Positions 1 to 10,395 of a DNA stretch of 64,000 nucleotides are shown here, piece by piece. Each line of letters opens with the position of its first letter. Within the stretch, counting starts at the first letter, position 1. Below the pieces are notes generated by a model, which saw only the letters and a program-made list of their open reading frames with translations, made no database searches and was not told the origin of the DNA. This stretch comes from Paramyrothecium sp. XJ0827 (Eukaryota > Ascomycota > Sordariomycetes > Hypocreales > Stachybotryaceae), in the NCBI GenBank assembly GCA_020881915.1, contig JAJFPB010000008.1, positions 3,348,001 through 3,412,000 on the forward strand. Direction: 5' to 3'. A program made the position numbers and the translations under genes.

Positions 1-57
1 CTTTCCTAACCCTAGACCGTCCAACAGATCATGATGTGCCGTCACTGCAAACCAAGG

Positions 58-66
58 GATATAAAC
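58..66 (+). promoter_or_regulatory. TATA-like box upstream of the AA9 gene
   Basis: The string GATATAAAC lies about 200 bases upstream of the AA9 start codon at 268, a normal distance for a fungal promoter with a moderate 5' leader. The stretch between is C/T-rich on the plus strand, as is common before fungal start codons. Only the motif and its spacing support the call. Confidence 0.4.
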
Positions 67-267
67 TCCTCGTTTTGCTCTCAAAACCGGCCTAATCTGA
101 GCTCTCCACCACCATCCATTACATTCTTTTCTGGTGCTTTCTTTTCGGCGTGACGCAGGCTATCTCGTCGCTTTCAAAGTTATTATTGTTCCTTCAAGCT
201 CAACTTCTTGCACCATCCTCTCGTTTACAGAACGCCAACTTGCTGCAACCACAGCACTACATTCATT

Positions 268-1270
268 ATGCACTTCACGTCCACCGCCGTCGCCGCCATC
301 GTGCTGGTTACACAGGCTTCTGCTCACGGAATTCTGGGCGAAATCATCACTGACGGCGTCCCTAACGCTGCTTTCCAGAGCGACTACATCTACCGCAAGC
401 AAAATGGCAACCCGACCCCCGACCTCATCGCGTGGTCTACCGAGAGCCTGGACAGGGGCTACATCGAGCCTAACAACATGGACACCCTGGACATCAACTG
501 ACCATGTGAACGCTGAGCCCGGCGCCCTGACTGCCAAGGTTACTGCTGGCGGCGAGGTCGACTTCTTCTGGCCCGACTGGCCGCACAACGTCAGCCCCGT
601 GCTCACCTACATCGCTTCCTGCGGCGGGGATTGCGCATCTGTCGATAAGTCCACGCTCAAGTGGGTCAAGATTGACGAGGCTGGCTATGATGGAGAGTGG
701 GCTGGCCAGAAGCTCATGAACAACAACTTCACCTGGACCACCACCGTTCCTTCGACCATTGCCCCCGGCAATTACGTCTTCCGCAATGAGATCATCAACC
801 TCCACAGCGGCGCCGAGAAGAACGGTGCCCAGCTCTACCCCCAGTGCGTGAACATTGAGATCACTGGCTCCGGCACCGACACCCCCGAGGGTGTCCTCGG
901 AGTTGAGCTGTACAAGGCCGACGACGCCGGCATCCTGTTCGACCCCTATGCGAAGGGCATGTCGACCTACCCTTTGCCGGGCCCAGCTCTCTACGTTGCC
1001 GGAGACTCTGCTCCTGCTCCCACTCCTGTCGAGGTCGCTCCTGTCGAGTCGGCCCCTGCCTTCTCCGCTCCTGTTGCCCCGGTTCCTATTGTCTCTTCTG
1101 TCGGCAACGGTACTGCCCCCGCTGTTACCTCAGTCGCACCTCCCCCCCCCGTCCCCACTACTCTCAGCACTCGTACCAGGGTTGCTGGCTCCCGCACTCG
1201 CACTCTGGGTACCCGTACCCGCACCCTGGGCACACGCCCCACTGCTGCTGCTGTCGACGCCAACTGCTGA
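268..1270 (+). pseudogene. AA9 lytic polysaccharide monooxygenase, broken by one extra base
   Basis: AA9 enzymes are secreted copper monooxygenases that cleave cellulose oxidatively. The ATG at 268 opens a signal peptide of about 19 residues ending in QASA, followed by HGILGEIITDG, so the mature protein starts with the copper-binding His. The first frame reads to DTLDIN and stops at TGA 499-501. The next frame continues at once with HVNAEPGALTAKVTAGG, the second copper-ligand segment WPHNVSPVLTYIASC, and QLYPQCVNIEITG with the axial Tyr. Reading the base at 501 as an insertion gives one frame of 334 codons with the usual Cys before HVNA. The C-terminus is a Pro/Ser/Thr-rich tail with repeated TRTRTLG units and no CBM1. 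A real frameshift or a consensus error are both possible. Confidence 0.85.
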
Positions 1271-1835
1271 AGTAAGCACTGCCATCATGGAGAATACTTC
1301 CTGCCGATCTTAATGGGATGATCAGGGCGTCTGGTGGTATTGTATTAGTACTCCCGCAACTGCATCTTGCGATCCAAAAAGAGGTGGCTCGGTCTATTCC
1401 AGCACAGAACTGACTTCCGTGGAGGAGTGGCGAATCTGTGATTCATTTACGTTCACTGTACATATAACCTACTTTGTAGATGATTGTCCCCACATTCGTT
1501 ATTCAGCTACTAAACAGAAAGACATCATTGCAAAACAATGGGACACTCTAGAGCCGCTGCCCCTGTAGTACCGTTGATCGCTAATGATGATGGCTCAATA
1601 CTAGCCCCTGAAAATGCTCGAGGCTATAGCCTGGAGCAGATGACAAAAAGTGCAGAGCGGCAGAGGCAGGTGCTTGAGAAACAATGACGAGTCTGCTGGG
1701 GGCTCATCCTCGAGAGATTGATCGCTCTGGCGACCAACCTCCGCAGTGTCGGACTAACGTCTTTCTTTCCCGGAATCGTTCTTGGCCCTGACAAGGCAGT
1801 ACGAAGGACATGCATCCAAGCTATGAGGATTGGGA
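1271..1835. other. No gene seen
   Basis: This is the 3' flank of the AA9 gene followed by AT-richer sequence. Short ORFs here have no recognisable domain. Its right end merges into the LINE remnant. Confidence 0.5.
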
Positions 1836-2415
1836 TTCCAACAGGCGCACTTCCCAAACTAGCTTATCCACGTCGAGCTGCTAAACAGAGGCCAAGTGAC
1901 GCGTTCAAGGCTTCGTGGGAAGAGTCTGCGCCTGAGAAGTAGCGAGCTCTCAAGCTCCCAGCCACCACAAGATGCCCTCCGGAGCTGAAGCTCCCAGGAA
2001 GCACTCTTCATCATCTCCTCGCTGCTCGATCGCAGCATGGCGATAACGCAGAGTACCACGAGCGTTTCAACCACGCTGACACGCGAACCCTCTGCTCATG
2101 GGGACGACGGAAAGCATCGAACCACATCTTCTACTGCCGGAAAGTACCGCCGCGCTGTCGAATGAGGCTGACACCCTCATCGACTGCAGCAGTCAATCGT
2201 GCAATAGGCAAGAACTTCGCCGAGTTCATCAAAGTAGCGAGCACCAGCGCATTCTTCGAGAAGGTCTGTCATCGCTACTAGATACGGGACTCCCAAACGC
2301 GCACATTCGTGCAGAACTTCTTTTGTTTCATCTCTCCTTCCCCCGGGCTCAATCAGCTGTTGGGTGTTGGGAGCACCCTCCAGCAGACCGGGACACCTTG
2401 AGGCCGCCTCATACC
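1836..2415 (+). mobile_element. 5'-truncated, degraded Tad-like LINE (3' end only)
   Basis: This stretch is collinear with the end of ORF2 and the 3' UTR of the full LINE at 22976-31802 (about 30900-31485). Translated blocks match: LAYPRRAAKQRPSDAFKA here versus LAYLRRAAKGRPKDAFKA there, and the terminal CCHC segment (CGRRKA..NHIFYCRKVPPRCR) is recognisable across frames. It has at least one stop (TAG at 1940-1942), small deletions and many transitions, which suggests age and possibly RIP. Loss of the 5' end is typical of incomplete LINE reverse transcription. Confidence 0.85.
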
Positions 2416-2805
2416 AGACATCTCAAGGTTTCAGGGGCAGATTGTTCGTGTATTGTGGGGTCTGGCCTTGTTAGGCTTTACATGAAAGCAGGTGGCGATG
2501 ACAAAAGACCTGTAGTGCAAGGCAGATAGCATCAGGGTTCAGACGCCTCGCATAAACCAAGCCATATTCGCTCATGTTGCCGTTAGGCCCACATGTCGAA
2601 CTCCTGAAAGCTCAATAGTGACAGACATCAAGGAGTTCATCGACCTTAATTGGCGCCCAGTGTGCGATGGCTGCCACATGGCTCGGGCGTAATACGCCGT
2701 AGCACCCCTACTAACAGGGCGTTTTGCACTACCCTAGACTTCAACTTCCAAAAAGAGACGAGTTCATTGACCTGGCCTACCCTAGATCTAACCGTGACCT
2801 GCGTT
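2416..2805. other. No gene seen
   Basis: This stretch separates the LINE remnant from the GH16 fragment. It does not match the 3' UTR tail of the full LINE, and no domain is recognisable in any frame. Confidence 0.5.
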
Positions 2806-3190
2806 CTAGGTTGAATAATGAGCAACATATCCGTATTCGACCATGGAACCATATCCATCTTGCGTCTTACCATTAGGGTCGCCGGGCTATCATAATCTTA
2901 TCAGCAAAATTCTCATTCATTACACCATGCACTTACCCAATTTCCCCCCACTGCCATGTTGAGGACTAGGAAAAGGGGCGAGTGTGCCAGACGACTCCAG
3001 GCATTCTCGTCGCTAACCTTGCTTCCTAGAACTCGGTGAAATTCAACACCATCGAGAAACCAGGCGATACTCTCTCGAGCGAAGCTACCAGGTCTGCGGT
3101 CAATCTCAACTCGCCATGTGTGCCAACCTTGATCGGATAGTCTGGTCTTGGCCGTGATACCTGGTCTTCTTTCAAAATGTAGCGTTCCAC
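2806..3190 (-). pseudogene. GH16 endo-beta-glucanase, 3' fragment
   Basis: On the minus strand, GTLHFERRPGITAKTRLSDQ through LVLNMAVGGNW matches the C-terminal half of the GH16 gene at 31799-32754. A donor GTAAGT after the Trp codon (2937/2936) and an acceptor TAG lead to a last exon at 2886-2806 that starts PGDPNGKTQDGYGSMVEYG and ends YVAHYST then TAG. Similarity to the paralogue stops near 3190, where the bZIP gene begins on the opposite strand. The catalytic EIDxxE exon is absent, so no active enzyme can be made. The fragment preserves the native family C-terminus HYST, which is useful for judging the LINE insertion at 31.8 kb. Confidence 0.85.
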
Positions 3191-3213
3191 GGGGAAAGCC
3201 GAGAAAGAACGAG

Positions 3214-3738
3214 ATGGACCAGGACCCGAGGAAGAAGGCGAAGAAGACAGTTGCCTCGTCCGCGAAACCCTCGATACCGTCCCAAAGCCCACTTTCCGAT
3301 ACAAGCGACTCGCAGCGTCGCCCGAATAGCCCCGTTGACGGCGGCTCTCCCGTGACCTCTCGGTTCGGCAACACCACCCGCGAAGGCCGTACTGAGCTCC
3401 GTTTCAACAAACAGAATCGTCACCGAGACCGAAACCGCGAAGCGTCCCAGAAATGCCGCGCCCGAAAAAAATGCAGCACCCAGAAGCTCGTCACAGACGT
3501 CGCCACCACAGAGGCCGTCAACGGCTTGCTGAAGAGAGAGGCCGCCTGCCTGCGCGCGGAAGTTGTTTCCCTCAAGAACATGGTGCTGCAGCACGCCGAC
3601 TGCGACTGTCCCTACATCCAGGCTTACATCAAGATCGCGGCGTCAAAGCTATCGGCGGGTGATGCCGATGTCGTGGTGTCGCCCTGCCGCTTGCTCCCCG
3701 CATCTAAGGGCCTGGGGCCTGGATCAACAACGGACTGA
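3214..3738 (+). CDS. bZIP transcription factor, ATF/CREB type
   Basis: From the ATG at 3214 the frame gives 174 residues. The basic region NREASQKCRARKK fits the bZIP DNA-contact pattern. It is followed by a short hydrophobic-heptad zipper (LLKREAACLRAEVVSLKNMV) and then LQHADCDCPYIQAYI, which resembles the QHTDCNC..I..YI segment typical of fungal ATF/CREB proteins. The N-terminus is Lys/Ser-rich. The open frame extends upstream to 3148, but those codons are antisense to the GH16 fragment, so 3214 is preferred and an original N-terminal exon may be lost. Nuclear stress or development regulation is usual for the family; the target genes cannot be inferred. Confidence 0.7.
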   Translation: MDQDPRKKAKKTVASSAKPSIPSQSPLSDTSDSQRRPNSPVDGGSPVTSRFGNTTREGRTELRFNKQNRHRDRNREASQKCRARKKCSTQKLVTDVATTEAVNGLLKREAACLRAEVVSLKNMVLQHADCDCPYIQAYIKIAASKLSAGDADVVVSPCRLLPASKGLGPGSTTD

Positions 3739-4507
3739 GAGTTTTGGCGCGTGGAAATTTATTCACCTCGCCCATGGGAGCTCATACTAATATGGCTGTC
3801 CGACAGGGTGTCAGCATCCGGTGTTAGGGGGTTAATCAGCGAATCAGCGAACGGTTCGCCTCCACTTGCACCATGAATCCTCCGACATGTCGTCAAGAGG
3901 ATCGCACCCGGCTTTAGGGTTATGGGACAATGAGGTGGACTTGATTTCATGGCTACCAAGTGTGTGGAATCTTAGAAATATCACGACGATCCTATGCTCG
4001 AATCTACCGCCCGTCGGACCCGAATATGCATTATAAAGCATGATCCTGACTCTCTTAGAACTAATTCGTATCGCATCTCCTCTCTTCTACCAGAGCGGGC
4101 TCGGAACACAATCTTTGACCAGGGTCTTCTCCAGACCAAGAAGGTTTGTCATCCGGTGGCATCCAATCCCATGCTGTGTTTTCAACACCTAGCCCTTCTG
4201 AGCGAGTGCTCCAGCATCATGAAGTCGAACCGGAACCCGAACCCGAGACTCACTCGTATCATTCGCTTGATTTTCGAGCAGATTGGCCGTCCGTCAGGAC
4301 TTGGTGCATGCAGGGCTGTCTAAAGTTGCTTCGGCTGAGACTATCATTAATTTGGGATGCTTGATGGCAAATACCGCCACAAGCCTGCGGGGTAGGGGGA
4401 GTTTCGTTTCGGTGCGGCGACCGGAGATGTTTTGGTTGTGATTGTGCGCCGTCAAATCAAAAATACTTGAGCTGGAGACAGCCGCAAATTGTGCTCATGT
4501 CTCCCGG
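3739..4507. other. No gene seen
   Basis: Only short ORFs without recognisable domains are present. The final part precedes the Zn2Cys6 relic and may be its old promoter. Confidence 0.4.
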
Positions 4508-4861
4508 ATGTCTTTCAAGAGCGGTGGGCATCCCATTCGGCACGGTGGATGTCCATGGTGGATGGTTAGAGTCGCCTGCCAGGCATGCTGTGCTTACAAG
4601 GTCAAATACGACGCGACGCGGCCAACCTGTTTACCCTGCCTCGCTCGCCGTCAGACGTGCGAGCATGACACTGAGGCCGACATAGACAGGTACACAACCT
4701 CAAGATAAAGCACAGCCGCATGAAGAAGGAACATAATGACCTTCTCGAGCTCTTCGCCGAAGCTCGACGCTCCGTCCATTCTCGATCGTATCAGGTCCGC
4801 TGAGGATCTGGGCGGGACGCTCGCCTTCGTCAAACAAGGGGACTTGCTCAATCTACATTGA
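4508..4861 (+). pseudogene. Zn(II)2Cys6 transcription factor relic
   Basis: The frame from 4508 contains VACQACCAYKVKYDATRPTC followed by LPCLARRQTCEHD, a Zn2Cys6 binuclear cluster in which the third Cys (normally K-C-D) is Tyr. TGC to TAC is a G-to-A transition, compatible with RIP. After a stop at 4706-4708, other frames resume the usual post-cluster sequence: a LLELFAE segment and, in a third frame, LDAPSILDRIRSAEDLGGTL followed by AFVKQGDLL. The cluster is thus non-canonical and the linker is broken by a stop or frameshift. No C-terminal fungal TF domain was found downstream. Confidence 0.7.
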
Positions 4862-6122
4862 AGAACATCTTGCAATAGAAGCTTGTGAGCAAATAGAGGT
4901 TTTATGATATATGGAGGCCTAGCCACAGAGCTATCTAGCCGCGAGGGCTACCTTCCGCATTCAGGAGATGACCCACCACTGCCTACTTCCCACACTGCGA
5001 CCTCCCCAACGCATGTTCCTGCCACTAAGAGCCCTCTAGCTGGAGTGACCTCTCCCGAATCATGTTTTCTAGGTAAGTCCTCCGATTGTCTTGGGCCTCG
5101 GCATCACAGTCTTCGAGATATCCGATGGTAAGTTCCCAATCAATGCGGAACGCGACATCATAGTAAGAACCCCCCTTACTGTCTGCAACAAACTTTGGGC
5201 TGCATTTGCAGACCCAGTTAGACGTCACATAATGCCGCTCAATCGATCTCGCAATTTGTTGCAATACTGCCTTGGGGTAGGAACGTCTCATCGCTACTCG
5301 AACTCGACTTTGGTAATGCCGCGGGAGCCTTGCATAAGTCATCGCGAGGGGTGACCAACACATGAACTTATGGAGCTTCATCTTTCCAAGCAAGGTCTCT
5401 GGCAGAACTGTAAGTTGCGGCAAACAATTTGCTATATTGCCAGTGGCGGTTTACATGTATCTGCATGTGCTTTGACCGCTCTTATATGCCAATTTGTTAG
5501 ATAGCCCAATGAGACTATTTCTGGGTCCAAACGGGCCCTGTTATAGGCTTCGAGCCATTCAACAAAACATGGTCCCGTCTCTGCGGCATGAAATCGTGCA
5601 ACTCCACTTGGTGGCTCAGAGGGTTAGTTCCGTCATTGGTACTCTGCTCCGATCGACTCTGCTATTTGACCTGTGATCAAGTTGGCGAAGCGCTACCATA
5701 TCCGACTGGGCCACCCACCTGCAATGTTCCCCTCGCGGCCGTCAACCCCTGCCGCACTGTGACAGTCTGATTCTAATCTTACATGGTTTCCATCAAGATG
5801 AAATGAAGCTGCCAGACGAACATGTGATTCAAAGAATTTAGTGTGAACTGCTAGATGAAAAGTTTGCTTCAGAGCGCGTTGTAATGACCTCGAAGATCCC
5901 AATCAATCCCTCAGCATGTGCTTATACTCCTGGATGACCCATTGCAACCAAGCGTCCCACTTTATGTTCCATGCAGAGAATACCGAAAATCTTTCCTCCT
6001 CGCTCATGCAAGCATGCTCGATGCTCCATTCTATCAGTTGCCGCCATCCGTACACTGTCATATCTGCCTTACCAATCAAAATCTGGTAAAAGTCATGAGA
6101 TAGCGTTGAACTGCACGAAATG
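4862..6122. other. No recognised gene; one open minus-strand frame
   Basis: A minus-strand frame at 5423-5025 encodes about 132 residues (contains SKGGSYYDVAFRIDWELTIG) without stops. Its FRIDWEL string is reminiscent of fungal STAND or heterokaryon-associated proteins, but this is not enough to name it. The rest holds only short frames. Confidence 0.25.
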
Positions 6123-6800
6123 TCAGCTAGTCAACTTCGATTCACCGGAGAATACCCACTTGAATAAAGTTCCATTATCACTGCTAACAGAACAGTGAAC
6201 ATTATTCGCCAGGAGACCGTAGATGGTATGCCCACTCATTCTGGGTGTGAGGCCTAGAATTTGATTCGAGATCGGACAGCATTCTATACAAATATTCCGA
6301 GCTTTCATCTCTTCCAAAATGGTAGGGTGTCGAGCGAGGGCGAATCCATGGCCGATACGCTTGCAGCCAAGCAGCAAGGCATCTACTAGGTTACCGTCTA
6401 CCTTGGACCCGATATCTAGAGTCTCGCCGCAATGAAGAAGGAGTGGTATCTCGACCCCGTCGACTTCACAGTCCTCCTGAAACTGGAGGAGCTCTGCAGC
6501 AAAGTCCTTGAGAGGTCGGCCTTTCGCTTCCTCTCCCACAAGGTCAAAGCCTAGGATAGCATTTGCGTCAGCAACTTTGACTGGGAGCGAGCAAAAAGAG
6601 CACTGACCGGCTATATACTCGGGATAGGCCAACTTGAACTTGCGGCATTCTGTCAGAGCGCTTTTCACAGCACCAGGCTCGAAGGAACGGGGAGTGCAAT
6701 AGATGATCTTCAATCCTTTGAAGACATCGCCTGATGTGGACTGGAAACTTTCGTATTCGTCCCGTATAAGCTCCACGATTTCCCAGTTTTTCATTTTGTG
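6123..6800 (-). pseudogene. Adenosine deaminase (ADGF/CECR1-like) fragment
   Basis: The minus-strand frame shows ADA-superfamily landmarks in order: IIYCTPRS, LGFDLVGEEAKGRPL, LLLHCGET (metal/catalytic segment), LVDALLLGCKRIGHGFAL with the GHG motif, ECCPISNQILGLT, and VHCSVSSDNGTLF at the position of the usual SDDP loop. The N-terminal HxH metal site and the C-terminal helices are missing. The 5' side of the frame runs without interruption into piggyBac transposase sequence (FFGDDGSHK then MKNWE). The fragment therefore begins at a rearrangement breakpoint and is unlikely to be active. Confidence 0.8.
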
Positions 6801-8276
6801 GGAACCATCGTCACCGAAAAACTGTTGAATTGGGCGTGAATATGGCTGCCCACCTTTAGGGCGTTTTCTAAGGCAGACAGCGGTTTCAGAGCCGTCATAA
6901 ACAGTGGTCAGAAACAACACTAAGGCATTGTCCTTCCATGCGATTTGGTTGACCTAGAAGACGGTCAGTAATACATTTCCCTAGGGCCCAGCTTCCTAGG
7001 GCTTCCTACCTTATTATCCGGCGTGGGCCAGCTCTCGAGCCGGCCCCAAGGCCACATCTGTTGTCCTTTTCTATCGTTGTCCTTGAATTTAACTATCTCA
7101 CGATAGATCCCACAGTTCGTACGGCATGTGCCGGTGGCCCCTATCCCCAGCTGCCTCAGAGCTTTGAATAGGTCCGGGGACGAGAAAAGGTTGTCTATAT
7201 AGACATGGTACGTCTCCTAGGCAGCCGATTTACTAGGGCAACAACGACAGCTTGGGTAGGGTTCAAAGCCGGCGGCTTGTCTGATGATCTGTCTAATAGC
7301 TTGACCTTCGGGCCCTTACGGGCCTCGATGCCGACAGGCCCGTATTGGGTGCCGGGCCTATGCCAAATCCACTGTAATATATATCCCTTGACAGCTAGGA
7401 CCCAGATCTTGAGCCCTGTGGGCGTGGGCTTCGTCTTAATCGTCACAGTCTGGCTGGACCTCCTTGGAAGCCCTGCATAGCTTCATCGACGCCAATGATG
7501 CTGCCGACGATGACGATGCTGAGGGCGGCTTCCATCAGGACAAGGGCCCATTCGTTGACCTTATTGTACGGGCCCGGCACCCTATTTCTATGTTATCTGG
7601 ATCATGAATTCGAAGCCGGTTTTTCAGTAGGATAAACCGATCATATGGCATATATCGTGATATTCGGTGGGGAGATATTGCTGCCGCCTTTTGGCTCCTT
7701 CCAATAGCTGGAGAGCTGTTTTTCTGGGTGTCTGTCCATATAGATAGTCATAGCTATCCATATATATATCTCTTGAACGGAGGTCGGTTTCCACCGTCTC
7801 TGACGGCTAGATTTCTTCAAGGCCGGATCATTAGGATCAGCAGCGGTCCGATCATTATTGGTATATTTGACCCATTTTGCAACGAGCCAAATAGGTAGGA
7901 AATGCTGGAATAGCTTCAACGGGGTCTCAGGGAGCTGTCGGACTTGGAAGGGGCGTTCAGGGACTTGGAAAGGCTTGAATTCGGTGCCCACAGCGTCCAG
8001 GGGGTCGATTTCCGGTCTTTGTGTGCTATCGTGGGCTTGTTCCGGCCGGCTCTTGTTCATCGTAATTGGAAGCTCAACACCACCTTCGTCAGCAGCTTCA
8101 ATATCGTCAGCAGCTTCAACGGCAGCAGCGGCAGCAACAGCTTGCTGCCGGGCCCGGCGTGGCGGCCCTCGCCTTGGTCCGTTGGAAATAGCTTCAGCAG
8201 AGGCAGCAGCGGCATCGTCATGCCGGGCCCGGCCCCGACGGCTCTGCCGCTGACTTTTCGATCTTGTGTCAGGCAT
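6800..8276 (-). mobile_element. piggyBac-like transposase, degenerate
   Basis: The ATG at 8276 opens MPDTRSKSQRQSRRGRARH, an Ala/Glu-rich stretch, then PLKLFQHFLPIWLVAKWVKY and VQEIYIWIAMTIYMDRHPEK, the start of the PiggyBac DDE domain. Further frames give YDRFILLKNRLRIHDPDN, NEWALVLMEAALS..GVDEAM (a catalytic Asp), YIDNLFSSPDLFKALRQLGI and, after an intron spliced 7010 to 6953, VNQIAWKDNALVLFLTTVYD. At least three frameshifts or stops interrupt it. The protein end is replaced by adenosine deaminase sequence. No terminal repeats or TTAA duplication were identified. Confidence 0.8.
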
Positions 8277-8303
8277 TGAGGTATCGTAGGAAGCGGCGTA
8301 CAT

Positions 8304-8922
8304 AGTAAATTAGATAGATAGATAGAGTTTATTACGCCCGGGAGAACGAATCTCATAGGGCCAGTAGGTACGCTAAGCTATTTACGATTCCTCCGCATTG
8401 ATCCGGTCTACACAAAGGAAAGCCCCACTTCTCTTCTTAAGTCTTTTCCGTTCAAGCCTCGCTTGACTCTGCTTGACAGGCCTGCTTGAAGGCCGACTTC
8501 TCCAAGTGTTCAGCATCCTATCTTCAGCAGCTGAAGCATGGTCGGTGGGGCAGGGCTAGGAAGTTACTTTATGTACCGACATCATGACTAAGATATTGTG
8601 GGGATCGTTACATCATCTGAGGCTTCGCGCAGTCAAGGGGATATAGGTCATCGCTTTGCTAAGTTAAGAGGGCAAAGTAAGGTTTCTGGCTGAGAACCTA
8701 CGGCTGAGTTAAACTTCTGGCCTTTCTCTGGCAAGGAAACTTACTTTAGCCAGACGCTAGCTGCCTGTCATGCCGGTCAGGTAGACCTTCAATATAAGCT
8801 CGAGACAGAAAACGGCAAAGAGCACTAGGCAGCAAGCCGCAGCAGCAAGTAGAAACAGGATAAAAAGCTACCCATTCTTCAATACTACATACTCGTGCCT
8901 AGCTAGATTAGAGTCGGAGGCG
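8304..8922. other. No gene; short tandem repeat and dispersed repeat
   Basis: A (TAGA)n tract lies at about 8310-8326. A dispersed repeat described separately occupies about 8572-8640. The rest has no recognisable coding content. Confidence 0.4.
8572..8640 (+). repeat. Dispersed repeat, copy 1
   Basis: The sequence beginning CCGACATCATGACTAAGATA resembles ATCGACATTATGGCTAAGGT at 11554-11622, in the same order and spacing through AGTCAAGGGG versus ACTCAAGGAA. Most differences are transitions. It may be part of a decayed LTR or other transposon; no element ends were found. Confidence 0.5.
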
Positions 8923-9567
8923 TTATAGCCTCCGCTTTTTCCTATCTGTAGCGGTTGCGTCTGGCGACCGTGAGCGCTTGCGAGCGTCATCCTGAGGATG
9001 TTTCTCCTCCTGCACCGGGCTTAAGGCTTCCCCTTGCGTTGCATACTCAGGTTTATTCATGAAATTCGGACTGCCATCCGAGCAATGTCCATAGAAGGTT
9101 GTGTTCATATCCTCGACTTCTAGGATGCCATAATTCCTTGAAGATTGCACAGCAACATGCCGCGCCCCCACGTATTGGACATCGAATACGATCCTGATGC
9201 GTCCTAACTCTCTAGGAGTGAAAGTGAACTCTGCTTGTCCACTGTTTACATCATGATTCATGTATTCTCTATATCGAAAGCTTTCTGGGCCACAAAATGC
9301 TGTCATGGTACATCGAGTACCCTGTAGCTCAGTAAGTGCTGGCGTGTTGTTTTCCTGATCTTGTGGCGTAGGATCAAGATTTGACCTAGTTTCCTAGATA
9401 TCTAGCATAATAAGGTTAGCAAATATACTCTATGTCAAGTCCGAGATCATGATTCCTACGTCATAGACTCCATCGGCCTCAGACATATCTGGGTTACTAA
9501 ATTGTGTGGCGGGGTGCGTAGCTGAAGACGGCGTATCAGGGGCCGTCGGTGGAGAAGCCGTTGCCAT
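8923..9567 (-). CDS. Hypothetical protein with C-terminal basic tail
   Basis: Two exons fit with correct phase: 9567-9460 (MATASPPTAPDTPSSATHPA to GVYD) and 9393-8923 (ETRSNLDPTPQDQENNTPAL onward), with donor GTAGGA and acceptor CTAG and a branch-like GCTAAC between. The product is about 192 residues, with an acidic/Pro-Ser-Thr-rich start, a central segment with beta-strand-like pattern (FTPRELGRIRIVFDVQYVGA) and a C-terminal KKRRL-type basic tail that could be a nuclear signal. The phase-consistent intron and lack of stops suggest a real gene. I do not recognise the family. Confidence 0.5.
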
Positions 9568-10089
9568 AGTTCAATTCAAAAGAAAGCTTGTGTGCGAGAG
9601 AGCGAACTGAAAATCAATAAAGCTGAGGACTGAAAAGATCATACACGGTTTGAGTGATTTGAGAGATAGCTCAAAGCTTATGTAGTAACCCCCCCAGATC
9701 ATATTGAACTCTTCTCGACTCGCCTTGTATTAACCTGTTCACCGATTAGTCTCTGTCCTCGGGTCGTCCGCCTGCTCTAGTAGGCCCCTGAAACAGGCGC
9801 TGCCTACGGGATGTGCGCAATCCAGCCGCCTTGGGAGTTCAACTCGTAGCTCGTGTCTCACTCTTGTTGACTCGTCACTTCATCATTGGATCTGTTACGG
9901 CCGGCATAGCTTGTCAGACCGACGGACGACTACGGGCAGGTGCAAGTCTACCCTATAGTTTGAGCTAAAATCTATAACCTAATTGGATTAGATCCATGTC
10001 CAATACATCCCTGGAGCCTCCCACTACTAAGGGGATGCATGAGTTCAAAGGAGCTGTAAAGTTTGCATGTAAATAACGCTCAGGGTTCT
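9568..10089. other. No gene seen
   Basis: This is the upstream region of the 8923-9567 gene. A plus-strand CT/AG-rich stretch may be its promoter. No domain was recognised. Confidence 0.4.
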
Positions 10090-10395
10090 TGCCACCGTCT
10101 TTCTGCGTCACATGCCTCCATCGCTGGATTGTTCTCGATCGTCTATAGGAATGAGGGCATCTAAGTTCTAAGAATCGCTCGTAACATTCCATCTTGAGTG
10201 GCGGCCGCTTTAGCAGCGGCTATTTGGCAAAATTTCAGCCTCAAGCACTTAAACTTAAGCGTTGAGATCAAATGTGTATAAAATAATTATTAGAACTTAG
10301 GTGCCCTTATCCATACGAGACGATCGAGAATAATCCAGCGATGGCAGCATGTGAAGACTGTGGCAAGAGCCTTGAGGGTCGTTGCTTGCCCAGGC
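10090..10395. repeat. Imperfect inverted repeat (foldback), arms about 85 bp
   Basis: The arm at about 10090-10175, read on the minus strand (GACGATCGAGAACAATCCAG then CGATGG), matches the plus-strand arm at about 10296-10380 (GACGATCGAGAATAATCCAG then CGATGG). Similarity continues outward through GTGGCAAGA and inward through TTAGAACTTAG. The spacer is about 120 bases. Differences are mainly transitions plus a few indels. It could be a foldback transposon remnant or an inverted duplication. Confidence 0.65.

Noticed and set aside
5..14. CCTAACCCTA resembling telomere repeat units
   Set aside because: Only about one and a half units and not at a chromosome end; expected by chance.
991..1263. 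Long antisense frame under the AA9 C-terminus
   Set aside because: A shadow of a low-complexity Pro/Thr/Arg coding strand.
2913..3410. 165-codon minus-strand frame as a full GH16-like gene
   Set aside because: The upstream third is antisense to the bZIP coding region and shows no GH16 similarity.
9965..10192. 75-codon minus-strand frame
   Set aside because: It overlaps the other arm of the inverted repeat; no family or splice partner found.
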